This document shows, piece by piece, positions 1 to 8,897 of a stretch of DNA of 64,000 nucleotides (position 1 is its first letter; each line of letters begins with the position of its first letter). The position numbers and the translations under genes were made by a program. The stretch is taken from assembly GCA_026390595.1 (NCBI GenBank), contig JAPLFQ010000021.1, positions 186,001 to 250,000 of the forward strand, given 5' to 3'. The notes under the pieces are model-generated. The model was given only the letters and a program-made list of their open reading frames with translations, did not search any database and had not been told where the DNA came from. The DNA is from Ignavibacteriales bacterium. Its GTDB lineage: Bacteria > Bacteroidota > Ignavibacteria > UBA10030.

Positions 1-1222
1 TGTCGCCCGCCCCTTCATTCTGTACACCGTACTTGCCAATGATCGGATCGGTGTTGCGGACGTTTGGCTTCTTGCCGTTGATGTACTTGAGAGCCTCTGC
101 ATATCCCCACTGGTCCTCCACAAAGAGCGCCTCAGCGTATGCGCCAAAGCTCTCATGGATCCACATGTCGGCGATGTCCTTGGACGTGACGCCGTTCCCC
201 CACCACTCGTGTGCGCTCTCGTGTATGATGATGAAATCGAATTTCAGTCCAACAGCCGACGGGGCGAAGCCGCGGTAACCGCCGAGCCAAAGATTACCGT
301 ACGCCACGGCGCTCTGATGCTCCATTCCGGTATGCGGACTTTCGATGAGCTTGTACCCATCACGAATGAACGGATACTTGCCGAAATATTTCTCGAACGC
401 GGCCATCATCGGTTTCACTTGCTCGAACGTTTTCTTCGCCCGTTCCAGATTCTGCGGCATCACATAGTAATCGAGGGTTAATGCCGGTTTGCTGCCGTAG
501 GTATCACTGCAGTGTGCAAACTTGCCGACATTGATAGTGACATTGTAATTGTTGATCGGATAACTGACAAACCAGTCGTACCGCATCCATCCGTCAGGCA
601 TCTCTTTGGTGGCACGGAGCCGGCCGTTGGAGATATCCGTAAGGCCTTGGGGCACAGTGATGCTGATAAGCATACTGTCCGGCTTGTCGGCCTGGTGATC
701 CTTGTTCGGCCACCAGAGGCTGGCGCCGGTTCCCTGGCACGTTACGACAACCCATGGATTTCCAGACGAGTCCTTTGCCCACGTGAGCCCACCGCCCCAC
801 GGGGGGTTCTTCGCGACCTGCGGATTTCCGCCGTAGAACACTTTGATGCGGTGAATCGAGCCCTTCTCAAGTGAGTTCGGGAGATTCACGAAAACCGCGT
901 TGAATTCCCGGTCGAACGGAACTGCCGCTCCGTCGTCGAGTGTGATCTTTTCGATCTCCATATTCTTGAAGAGGTCGATCTGCATCTTCGTGAATGGCGT
1001 GATCACCGTGAAGTAGATTTCATTCGACCCGTTCACGGACTGCTTTGCCGGATCCACTTTGACGTCGAGATGATAGTACGTGAGGTCGTAACAGGTCCGC
1101 CCGGGCGAGGGCGCACCGCGCAGAGTGTCGGCTCGAGTGAATACCGGTGCCTTTGGTTGAGCATTCGCCGCGGTCAAGCCGAGGCCTAAAGATGCAATCA
1201 GAAATATCCGCGCTTTCCGCAT
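1..1222 (-). CDS. M1 family metallopeptidase, C-terminus beyond window edge
   Basis: Secreted zinc aminopeptidase-like protein, partial: about 407 N-terminal codons are present and the rest lies left of base 1. Reading the minus strand from the ATG at 1220-1222 gives a signal peptide ending near AANAQ, then the M1 N-terminal beta domain. The exopeptidase motif GMEHQS is followed by the zinc site HESAHEWWGN near residue 334 and the third ligand in WIHESF. The chain continues intact through GAYAEALFVEDQ, so this copy is uninterrupted where the second M1 gene of the window (54401-56383) carries a stop. It is the last gene of a minus-strand run with the GH27 and GH76 genes. M1 enzymes trim N-terminal residues from peptides; the substrate here is unknown. 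Confidence 0.9.
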   Translation of the reverse strand, partial: MRKARIFLIASLGLGLTAANAQPKAPVFTRADTLRGAPSPGRTCYDLTYYHLDVKVDPAKQSVNGSNEIYFTVITPFTKMQIDLFKNMEIEKITLDDGAAVPFDREFNAVFVNLPNSLEKGSIHRIKVFYGGNPQVAKNPPWGGGLTWAKDSSGNPWVVVTCQGTGASLWWPNKDHQADKPDSMLISITVPQGLTDISNGRLRATKEMPDGWMRYDWFVSYPINNYNVTINVGKFAHCSDTYGSKPALTLDYYVMPQNLERAKKTFEQVKPMMAAFEKYFGKYPFIRDGYKLIESPHTGMEHQSAVAYGNLWLGGYRGFAPSAVGLKFDFIIIHESAHEWWGNGVTSKDIADMWIHESFGAYAEALFVEDQWGYAEALKYINGKKPNVRNTDPIIGKYGVQNEGAGD

Positions 1223-1282
1223 TATTGATCCTTCCAAGAGCACGACGTGAAGAGACGCCGGATGCATTGAAGCTTAACCTGG

Positions 1283-1307
1283 ATCCGGTCGCAAAGTGCG
1301 ACCGGAT
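1283..1307. repeat. Perfect 11-bp inverted repeat between GH27 and M1 genes
   Basis: Arms ATCCGGTCGCA (1283-1293) and TGCGACCGGAT (1297-1307) are exact complements around a 3-base loop. It lies about 60 bp upstream of the M1 start and downstream of the GH27 gene. No T-run follows on either strand, so it could be an operator, an RNA-stabilising hairpin or a U-less terminator. A second short hairpin (GCGAACT/AGTTCGC, 1370-1385) sits directly after the GH27 stop. Confidence 0.6.
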
Positions 1308-1386
1308 ATTGACGATGCTTGAATCTGTCAGCGCAATTATTGCGAGTATGCGAATGCAGGAATCATAGGGCGAACTGAAGTTCGCT

Positions 1387-3693
1387 TTACAGCTTCGACA
1401 ATCTCACAAGCACGACGCCGTGGCGCGGAACGGAGGCCTTGAACTCATCATTGAATGAGCCAAGGTCTTTCTGCCGCCACAAGTCGCGCACCACATGCCT
1501 GCCCTGAACACCCAGATCGCTCCATCGTACCTTGATCTCTGATTTCCAGACTCCGCGGTTGAAGAATCCAACAGCCTTGGATCCATCTTCCATGTCTTTC
1601 GCCCAGACTTCCAGGTCGCCATCTTTCGAGACGCGGGCAGCTTGCTTACCGAGAGGATCCTGGCTGACTTCCAGAACCTCGTCGTTCGTGAGTAGGTTTT
1701 GCGTGAACTCGTCCAGCTGCGTCATGTCGCAACCGATCAGCAGCGGAGAGTTGAGCAGGCACCAGAGGCTGATGTGCGTGTACTGCTCGTTGGGGGTCAG
1801 CCTCGTAGGATGAAGCTGAGGGCCCCACCCTACTTTACCAACCACAAGCATGTCGGGGTCGTTCCAGTTGCCCGGCTTTGCATAGAGTTCATGGCCGGCC
1901 TGAGAAAAACCAATGCCTGACATACTTTCCCACGTGTCCTCTATGTCGCCCGTCGTGCGCCAGCTATTCCCGCCGACTTCACCTCCCCATTTCCATACAT
2001 CCCCCATGCCGTACTGGCACAAACTATACACGATGTCCCGTTGGACTTTGTTCAGTGCAGTGCGCATGACTTCATACGGTTTCTTCAATTCGGGCAGGCT
2101 TCCATCCTTCGCGATTCTGCCATATGAGCACCAGTCGTACTTCAGGTAATCGATCCCCCATTCGGCGTACTGGAGCGCGTCCTTCTCCTCAAACTGGTAA
2201 CTCGCCGTAAATCCGGCACACGTCAACGGCCCGGGGGAGGAATAGATCCCCATTTTCAACCCTTGAGCATGGACATAGTCACTCAGCCCCTTCATGTCAG
2301 GGAATTTTTTGTTCGTATTGATCATCCCCTTTTCGTTTCGCTGTGCCCCCATCAGTGCAGGGTCATCGGTCTGGGGCTTGATCTCCCAGCAATCATCGAT
2401 ATTGATGTACGTCCAGCCGTGGTTGACGAGTCCGCTCTTGACCATCGCATCAGCCGCCGAACGCACTTTGCTGTCATCGACCGCACTCGCGAAACAATTC
2501 CAACTGTTCCATCCCAACGGAGGAGTGAGGGCGATCTGGTCACCAATAACAATCCGCAGTGCTGAGGTTGCGGTCCCGAGGGAATTCCTGGCTTTCAACG
2601 TGACCGTATTTGTCCCTTTCTTGCTGACCGTGCCTGTGATGCGGCCGGTGTTCTTGTCCAGGCTCAAGCCATCAGGCAGCCCCTCGACAGAGAACTCCAT
2701 CGGACGATCCCCGGTTGCTGCGATGGTGTACAGGAAAGGGCTCCCTGGTCGGACCCCGAAAACCCTCGCACTATTGATCCTCGGCCCCGGAGAAGGTTTC
2801 GGCGTCAGAACGTAGGGGGTTGCATTGGCTTCATGGGTTCGGATATAAAGTTCACGAACGCGCTCTAGATCGCCGGCGGCGGCCGCTTTGTCGGCAACCA
2901 GCAGTGCGCTCTCAAGTTCCTTCGGAGTGTCGAACATTGCCGCGCGAACATATCGCCCTGCCAGATCGGACCAATCACCGGGTTTCCACTCCTTGTCCCA
3001 GAGACCTTCCCCGATCTCCCAGCCCATTTCCATCGTGCTCCTGGCGTCTGTGAAGTCCCTTTTCACCAGCTTCGAGATGCTATTGATACCGGCGTCTTCG
3101 AGGCGGAAGTAAAACCCGAACCCGCCCTGGTTGTTGTTGATCTTCATGAGGAACTTGTTTTCTCCTTTTTTCAGGACGAGGTCGATTCGCTCCTGATCGG
3201 GAGCGGTGCCTCGATCAATGTTGTTGGCGAGGACTTCGGTGCCGTTCACCCACACCTTGACACCATCGTCGCTGCCCAACGAAGCCGGCAGGATTGTATC
3301 GCGATCGACCGTCAATGTCCGAAAGAGGTACATTGCACACAACGTCTCAGGTCCCAGGTCTACCACTTTTCCGTCAGGCCAGTCGGTCCTTTTGTTCCAT
3401 TTGATCGTGCCGCCTTTGTACAATTTGGCGAGGTCGATCTCCTTCTCGGGTTCGAATGCTTCCGAGAACGCGCTCTTTCCCGTGGACTTGAATGGCCCGA
3501 TCGCGTACCACGGTCCCAGGACTCGCTGAGCAAAGATTGCGTCGCCGCCACGCATTTTCACGAGCGCTTCGCGCGAGGCTCTCATTGTTTCGTGCCAAGT
3601 CGATTTCCGGATGTAGTATGTGGGATCTTGCGAAAGCAGTGTGCCGGAGAAGACGATCATTCCAAAAATGATGAATCGGATCTTCGTAGTCAT
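1387..3693 (-). CDS. Secreted alpha-galactosidase, GH27, with N-terminal accessory domains
   Basis: Predicted to release terminal alpha-galactose (or a related sugar) from polysaccharides outside the cytoplasm. The start chosen is the ATG at 3693, preceded by AAGGAGG at 9-base spacing and followed by a signal peptide; the open frame continues 93 codons further upstream without a signal. The 768-residue product has a beta-sandwich sugar-binding-like region (about 60-200), a helical linker, a putative Ig domain (about 310-385) and a GH27 barrel from PPLGWNSWNC (391). The nucleophile is Asp520 in YLKYDWC and the acid/base is Asp583 in RTTGDI; GNWNDPDM is also conserved. A beta domain closes the protein. 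It lies 77 bp after the GH76 gene, so the two are probably co-transcribed. GH27 also contains alpha-N-acetylgalactosaminidases, so the exact sugar is open. Confidence 0.92.
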   Translation of the reverse strand: MTTKIRFIIFGMIVFSGTLLSQDPTYYIRKSTWHETMRASREALVKMRGGDAIFAQRVLGPWYAIGPFKSTGKSAFSEAFEPEKEIDLAKLYKGGTIKWNKRTDWPDGKVVDLGPETLCAMYLFRTLTVDRDTILPASLGSDDGVKVWVNGTEVLANNIDRGTAPDQERIDLVLKKGENKFLMKINNNQGGFGFYFRLEDAGINSISKLVKRDFTDARSTMEMGWEIGEGLWDKEWKPGDWSDLAGRYVRAAMFDTPKELESALLVADKAAAAGDLERVRELYIRTHEANATPYVLTPKPSPGPRINSARVFGVRPGSPFLYTIAATGDRPMEFSVEGLPDGLSLDKNTGRITGTVSKKGTNTVTLKARNSLGTATSALRIVIGDQIALTPPLGWNSWNCFASAVDDSKVRSAADAMVKSGLVNHGWTYINIDDCWEIKPQTDDPALMGAQRNEKGMINTNKKFPDMKGLSDYVHAQGLKMGIYSSPGPLTCAGFTASYQFEEKDALQYAEWGIDYLKYDWCSYGRIAKDGSLPELKKPYEVMRTALNKVQRDIVYSLCQYGMGDVWKWGGEVGGNSWRTTGDIEDTWESMSGIGFSQAGHELYAKPGNWNDPDMLVVGKVGWGPQLHPTRLTPNEQYTHISLWCLLNSPLLIGCDMTQLDEFTQNLLTNDEVLEVSQDPLGKQAARVSKDGDLEVWAKDMEDGSKAVGFFNRGVWKSEIKVRWSDLGVQGRHVVRDLWRQKDLGSFNDEFKASVPRHGVVLVRLSKL

Positions 3694-3770
3694 GAGTGAC
3701 AGCCTCCTTGTGATCGTTGAGTCCGAAAAGGGACGACTTCCCTCGCGTTGTGACACGTGGAAGAAGTTTT

Positions 3771-4937
3771 TCACCAGTGATTCAGGAGCCTCTGTTGAAG
3801 AACGTACGCGAAAACGCCGTAGGCCCGCACCGCTTGCGACTGAGCGTGAACGCTTCCCACCTGATCGACGCCGTACCCGTCCTCGCCCCCGTTGGGGTTC
3901 CAGCCATTGCGGATTGCATCGTCGCTCAGGCGATGCAGCATGACTTTGGCCTTGCCGTGATTGTTCGTCCACACGTGCTCCAGCATCTTCGCGATCTTAT
4001 CAGGAATATCCGCCAGCTCATCAGGTGCGGTCAGATAGGCGTCAAGAATGTAATGGACGAAGGCGCCGTTTCCATCCATTGTCAGCTGGTAGTAGTCCAC
4101 CGGATCGAGCCAGCCGTTGGCGGGATCCATGATGCGCCTGGCAGTCGCAACGATGATCTTTTTATATTTAGGATCGCCGGTCATCCGATACATCGCTGCA
4201 CCGAGGGAGCCATATTCTGCCCCTTCCCAGGGGAGTTGCTTTCCGAAAGCTGCCGGGCCCGCCTTTCCTTCCCACTTCCCGTTGCCCCGGTAGTATGTTT
4301 TTTCAATGCCGGGGAATTTCGCGTCGCCGTTCCATACGAGCATCGCGTCATTGTAGAACTGTTTGTCCTTCGTCGCTTCATAAAGACGACACGCTGCGTG
4401 AGCCATGTGATTCATGTTGCTGTTCGTAAAGATCCTGTCCTCGATCTTCCAGTTCGGTGGCCAGTTGTACCAGCTCCAGAAGCCTTCTTTGTTCGACAAT
4501 CTCCCTTCTGCACGAGCATCGAGGTAGCGCTTTTTGGCGTCTTCCACCCACTCCTTGTTCTTTCTCCCGGTCAGGTCCCACCAGTACATTTCCGCCAGAC
4601 AGACCCATGCCCGGTCATCGACCCACCCGCCGTTGAACAGCTTCAACGGATCAATGGTTGTAGTGTAGAGCTTCAGGAGACTTGAATCGCGCGTTACGGC
4701 AAAGAGATGGGCGTTTCCGATCGCAGCGTTCGCTGCCTCCCAACCTGGAGTGAAGGCCCGGTAAAACTGAGGATTGACGGCATAGGCACGCTTGATGGTC
4801 TGTTCCAGAAGCTGAAGCGGACCCGACTGTTTCTGATCCTGACGCCCGATTGTCAACCCTGGAAAACAGAATGCTGAAAGAAGATTGACGAGGACAATGA
4901 TTGCTGCTCGGCAGGTCGCACGTCGGAATTTCGGCAT
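3771..4937 (-). CDS. Secreted GH76-like alpha-1,6-mannanase family protein
   Basis: A 388-residue secreted protein resembling glycoside hydrolase family 76, endo-acting alpha-1,6-mannanases with an (alpha/alpha)6 barrel. Visible: a basic N-terminus and hydrophobic signal (residues 1-30), many aromatic-rich helices (WSWYNWPPNW, YYRGNGKWEG), and an Asp-Asp pair (Asp107-Asp108 in GGWVDDRAW) that fits the catalytic pair of the family. The ATG at 4937 is preferred because the signal peptide follows directly; upstream in-frame starts add a non-signal extension. The neighbouring GH27 gene suggests joint attack on a galactose-bearing mannan, which is inference. It could be a related GH88/GH105-type barrel, but the DD motif favours GH76. 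Confidence 0.75.
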   Translation of the reverse strand: MPKFRRATCRAAIIVLVNLLSAFCFPGLTIGRQDQKQSGPLQLLEQTIKRAYAVNPQFYRAFTPGWEAANAAIGNAHLFAVTRDSSLLKLYTTTIDPLKLFNGGWVDDRAWVCLAEMYWWDLTGRKNKEWVEDAKKRYLDARAEGRLSNKEGFWSWYNWPPNWKIEDRIFTNSNMNHMAHAACRLYEATKDKQFYNDAMLVWNGDAKFPGIEKTYYRGNGKWEGKAGPAAFGKQLPWEGAEYGSLGAAMYRMTGDPKYKKIIVATARRIMDPANGWLDPVDYYQLTMDGNGAFVHYILDAYLTAPDELADIPDKIAKMLEHVWTNNHGKAKVMLHRLSDDAIRNGWNPNGGEDGYGVDQVGSVHAQSQAVRAYGVFAYVLQQRLLNHW

Positions 4938-5127
4938 AAGCGTCTCAGGGATGACCAGATGTGACAAGCAACATTTTAGAGAATACCGCATGACAGCAAG
5001 GATTAGAACCATGACCAGTTCAAAATCCCAAATTCCTCTCGTCCCGTAGAGAGCACCACCCTCGCCGGAAAGCTAATGGAGATTCGAGTGAAAGACAAGC
5101 TTCGGAGCGGGCGGGAAACGCGGCAGT

Positions 5128-5532
5128 CTATTTTCCATCCGCATTGAGGAGGGGCTTGTCGATTGGCTCCCAAAGTTCGATCTTGTTCCCTTCGGGGTCC
5201 ATAATCCAACCGAACTTGCCGTACTCGTATTCCTCCATGTCACCAACCACCGTCACGCCTTCCTTCCGCAACTCTTCGAGGAGTGCTCTGAGGTTTTCGA
5301 CCCGGTAGTTGAACATGAATTGCTTCCCGCTCGGCTTGAAATATTCTGTCGAGTCGGGGAACGGACTCCAGGCCGTGGTGCAGATCTTGCTGGGATCGTC
5401 GGGGTCCCTCCATGTGAACTTCCCCCCATACTTGTCCGATTCGATTCCAAGATGCGTTCGATACCAATTTTTCATCTTTTCAGGATCAGCGCACCTGAAG
5501 AAGACTCCTCCCAGACCAGTAACCCGTTTCAT
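5128..5532 (-). CDS. VOC family (glyoxalase/bleomycin resistance-like) protein
   Basis: A 134-residue cytoplasmic protein of the vicinal oxygen chelate fold. It begins with the typical LGGVFFRCADPEKMKNWYR segment and ends with the pattern DPEGNKIELWEP, where the Glu is a usual metal ligand. Members are metal-dependent lyases, dioxygenases or drug-binding proteins; nothing here fixes the substrate. It is about 190 bp upstream of the GH76 gene and 27 bp downstream of the large BNR protein, on the same strand. Confidence 0.85.
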   Translation of the reverse strand: MKRVTGLGGVFFRCADPEKMKNWYRTHLGIESDKYGGKFTWRDPDDPSKICTTAWSPFPDSTEYFKPSGKQFMFNYRVENLRALLEELRKEGVTVVGDMEEYEYGKFGWIMDPEGNKIELWEPIDKPLLNADGK

Positions 5533-5559
5533 CCTCGCTCGCCCTCCTCGAAGTTATTG

Positions 5560-8500
5560 TTATGGCTCGTTTGCCTTCAGTGGCTGTTTGCCGGCCTTCT
5601 TAAGCAGATCATTCAGAGACTTCAGGTCATTCGACCGGGTTTTCAAATCATCCCAACGCCCCAGCACGTCTCTCACAGGTTGTTGCTGACCCTTCACAGC
5701 AGCCGCGGCCTGCGTCGTCGGCTTTGCGTCAGCCCCCTGCAGCAGAGCCATCAGATAGAGCAGTTTGGACTGCAACCCCAGCAAGGTCTCCTCATTTCGG
5801 TCCGTGGCGTATGCGGCCGAATACATGACGTCGACATCCTCAGCCCAGCCGGTTCCATCGATTGCAGATGCTTTTCTTCCGAACTTGTTCAGGAGGTCCT
5901 TCATCTCGGCGGCTGCTCCGGCCTTCAGCAGCGACTGAACCTGCGATCTGACGTTATCGATCTCACGTCGTGCCTTGTTGACTTGTTGAAGTCCCTGAAA
6001 ACAAATCATCGAAAGATCGAACTGCTCCGCGAGAGCGTCCCGGGACGTGGTGACACGAGGATCCATCTTGACGACGAGCGGCTGCGTGTACGTTTTTCCT
6101 CCGACCGTTAGTCGGACAGAATACTCTCCCGCCTGGACCCAGGGTCCGACAGGCGAGAGCGGGGTATTGTGTAGAATTGCCGCCATGCTGTATGACCGGC
6201 GCACACCTTTCGGCGGCGCGTAATGAAGATCCCAGATGAACCGCTTCATCCCCTTCTTCGGCGAGAGCGTCTGCTGCTGGCGGAACCAGTATGACGGATA
6301 AGGAAGGCTGTTCTCATTGACCTTTTCCGGCTGATCGGAGCTTGTGTAGGAACGGACACTGTTCCCTGCCGCATCAAAGATCTCAAGCCGGAGATCTTTG
6401 ACGTCTGCACTCAAGTAGTAGTCGATCATCGCACCGTCAGGAGGATTCTCCCCTCCCGGCTCTTCCGGGGGCAAAGGCGTATCGGCGTTCAGGTTCCATC
6501 TCACCCGATAGGCAACCTGCGGCTTGAACAGAGTTACCGCCGACGTGCTCGCTTGTTCGCTGATTTGCCGAAGCGGCGTCACGTTGTCGAGAATCCAGAA
6601 TGACCGCCCATGCGTCCCGACGACGATGTCATCGTTGTGCACAACCAGATCGCGAATGGACGTTGCAGGCATGTTCATTCTGAGCGGCTGCCATTCATCG
6701 CCATCGTTGAACGACACGTAGACCGCTCTTTCAGTCCCGGCGTACAGGAGCCCCTTTCTCTCCGGATCCTCGCGGACGACATTCACCGGCCCGCTCTCAG
6801 GCAACCCCTTTACGGACTCAACCCAGGTCCTGCCTCCATCGTGCGTGCGATAGATGTGCGGCTTCATATCATCGAGGCGGATACGGTTGATCGCCGCATA
6901 CGCCGTTTTCGAATCGAACCTCCCTGCATCAATCTGCGCCACTTTGCTCCATGCCGTGATGGCAGGAGGAGTGACATCTCTCCAATTCTTCCCTCCATCC
7001 TCCGTGATGTGGATGAGTCCATCATCTGTTCCCGCCCAGATCACATTCACGTCTTTATTTGAAGGAGCCACAGCATAGATCACCCCACGCCGCTGCTGCT
7101 TTTCAAGTGCCGGAGTACGGTAGATGCCGATGTTCGCGGGGACGTCCGGCTTCTCTCTTGTCAGGTCCGGACTTATGATGTCCCAGCTTTGTCCCCCATT
7201 GGTAGTTTTGTGGAGTACGTTTGAACCGAGAAGCAGAATGTGCGGATCGACCGGCGAAAAGATGAGAGGCATCGTGCGAATGAACCGGTATTTCCCCGAG
7301 CGCATCGCTTCGGGTGCGACGTTTTGCACCTGACCTGTCGTGCGGTCATAGCGCGACACCTTTCCGCCGTAGATGATATTCGGATTCAGGGGATCCGGGG
7401 CGACATATGCATACTCGTCGGCGCCAACAGGGCGCCAATCCCGAAACGTGATCTGTCCGTCTGGACCGCGGCTGGCAATCCCCACAGAGCCGCTTTCCTG
7501 CTGGCCGCTGTAGACGTTGTAGGGAAACTGGTTGTCTGTGATGACATGGTACAGTTGCGCCGTCGGCTGATTGTACCACGAGCTCCACGTTTCTCCGCCG
7601 TTGACGGTGATCGTCGCTCCCTGATCCGTGGCGAACAACATGATTTGGGAATTCTCAGGATTGATCCAGATCGTATGATAGTCGTCTCCGCCCGGTGCAC
7701 CTTTGAACGCGACGAAGGTCTTCGCCCCGTCTGTCGACTTGTAGCTTGCGGTGTTTGCCACATAGACGATGTCACAGTTCTTTGGATCGACCTTGATCTC
7801 AGCAAAGTCGCTTCCGCGACCCCACACTCTTCCATCTGTGTTCATGCGATGCCACGATTCACCTGCATCATCTGACCTGTAGACTCCCCCTTCTTTCTGT
7901 GCGTCGACCGTCGCATACATCCGGTTTGGATCATTCGCCGCAATCCCAAACCCAATACGACCCAAACCCTGCTCTGCTGTAGGAAGTCCCTTGGTAAGCT
8001 GACGCCAGGTGTTCCCCCCGTCCATCGACTTGAACAATCCACTTGTCTTTCCTTCCCACGCTCCGTTCTCCCAAGGCCCCTGTCGCGACGCCCAGAGATC
8101 GGCATAGATGACATCAGCATTGGCAGGATCGAATGCCAGGGCGATCGCCCCCGTATTCTCATCCTTATAGAGAATCTTCTGCCAGGTTGCTCCCCCGTCA
8201 GCCGATCGGAACACACCCCTCTGCTCATTTGCACCATATGGATGGCCGAGAACAGCGACATACACGCGATTGGGATCGCGGGGATCCACGAGCACAGCTC
8301 CAATCTGCTGCGCATCCGCAAGGCCCATGAAGTGCCAGGTTTTGCCGCAGTCTATCGATTTGAACACGCCGTCCCCAACGGAAAGATCCGGCCGCTGCAA
8401 TCCTTCGCCGCTGCCGACATAGATGATATTTGGATTGGATGGAGCGACAGCAAGAGCACCGATGGATCCCGTCGGTTGGTCGTCGAAGATCGGAGTCCAC

Positions 8501-8727
8501 GTGCGACCATAATCAGATGTTCTCCAGACGCCTCCGTTGTTGACGCCGATGTAGAAGACGTTCGGCTGACCCGGAACACCAGTCGCACCTACAGTACGGC
8601 CGGCACGAAATGGGCCGAGCATGCGCCATCGCATGGTCTGATACATTCCCGGATTGAATTGCTGAGCAATGGCAAAGTCAGTCAACAACAGAAGTGAAAA
8701 AAGTAGAAGACGAAAGGCAGGCTTCAC
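5560..8727 (-). CDS. Large secreted BNR/sortilin-type beta-propeller protein
   Basis: A 1055-residue exported protein built from BNR/VPS10-like propeller repeats. Asp-box-like turns recur (SDYGRTW, SADGGATW, SMDGGNTW, SDDAGESW, THDGGRTW), as do NIIYVGSG-type strands. After the propellers (to about residue 690) there is a beta-sandwich stretch and a helical C-terminus with a conserved linker, as in proteins annotated 'glycosyl hydrolase, BNR repeat'. The start is GTG at 8727, with GGAG upstream, leading into a signal peptide that ends at AIAQQ. No sialidase catalytic set is apparent, so a binding or lyase role is as likely as hydrolysis. It is divergent from cbiM. Confidence 0.85.
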   Translation of the reverse strand: MKPAFRLLLFSLLLLTDFAIAQQFNPGMYQTMRWRMLGPFRAGRTVGATGVPGQPNVFYIGVNNGGVWRTSDYGRTWTPIFDDQPTGSIGALAVAPSNPNIIYVGSGEGLQRPDLSVGDGVFKSIDCGKTWHFMGLADAQQIGAVLVDPRDPNRVYVAVLGHPYGANEQRGVFRSADGGATWQKILYKDENTGAIALAFDPANADVIYADLWASRQGPWENGAWEGKTSGLFKSMDGGNTWRQLTKGLPTAEQGLGRIGFGIAANDPNRMYATVDAQKEGGVYRSDDAGESWHRMNTDGRVWGRGSDFAEIKVDPKNCDIVYVANTASYKSTDGAKTFVAFKGAPGGDDYHTIWINPENSQIMLFATDQGATITVNGGETWSSWYNQPTAQLYHVITDNQFPYNVYSGQQESGSVGIASRGPDGQITFRDWRPVGADEYAYVAPDPLNPNIIYGGKVSRYDRTTGQVQNVAPEAMRSGKYRFIRTMPLIFSPVDPHILLLGSNVLHKTTNGGQSWDIISPDLTREKPDVPANIGIYRTPALEKQQRRGVIYAVAPSNKDVNVIWAGTDDGLIHITEDGGKNWRDVTPPAITAWSKVAQIDAGRFDSKTAYAAINRIRLDDMKPHIYRTHDGGRTWVESVKGLPESGPVNVVREDPERKGLLYAGTERAVYVSFNDGDEWQPLRMNMPATSIRDLVVHNDDIVVGTHGRSFWILDNVTPLRQISEQASTSAVTLFKPQVAYRVRWNLNADTPLPPEEPGGENPPDGAMIDYYLSADVKDLRLEIFDAAGNSVRSYTSSDQPEKVNENSLPYPSYWFRQQQTLSPKKGMKRFIWDLHYAPPKGVRRSYSMAAILHNTPLSPVGPWVQAGEYSVRLTVGGKTYTQPLVVKMDPRVTTSRDALAEQFDLSMICFQGLQQVNKARREIDNVRSQVQSLLKAGAAAEMKDLLNKFGRKASAIDGTGWAEDVDVMYSAAYATDRNEETLLGLQSKLLYLMALLQGADAKPTTQAAAAVKGQQQPVRDVLGRWDDLKTRSNDLKSLNDLLKKAGKQPLKANEP

Positions 8728-8897
8728 GGAATGTCTCCATGGTTTTGGTGATTGAAATCCCTGATTGAGAAACTAACGCAGATTGGTGATAAAGGCAAGG
8801 GAACAAACGCGCCACAAGCGTTGAGAGAGTGCCGGACTTTCGCTTGCAACGTTCGGCATATTCGGCTACATTAGACACACAGAAGGCCACGATTCCC

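Noticed and set aside
3694-3972. N-terminal extension of the GH27 frame
   Set aside because: The extension overlaps the GH76 gene, is Arg-rich without family character, and a strong ribosome site plus signal peptide start at 3693.
3717-4685. Long plus-strand open frame (322 codons)
   Set aside because: It is antisense to the GH76 gene, lacks a ribosome site and recognisable domains, and the minus-strand protein is clearly conserved.
8728-8897. Possible cobalamin or nickel riboswitch upstream of cbiM
   Set aside because: No conserved B12-box or NiCo-type helices could be recognised in this 170-bp gap.
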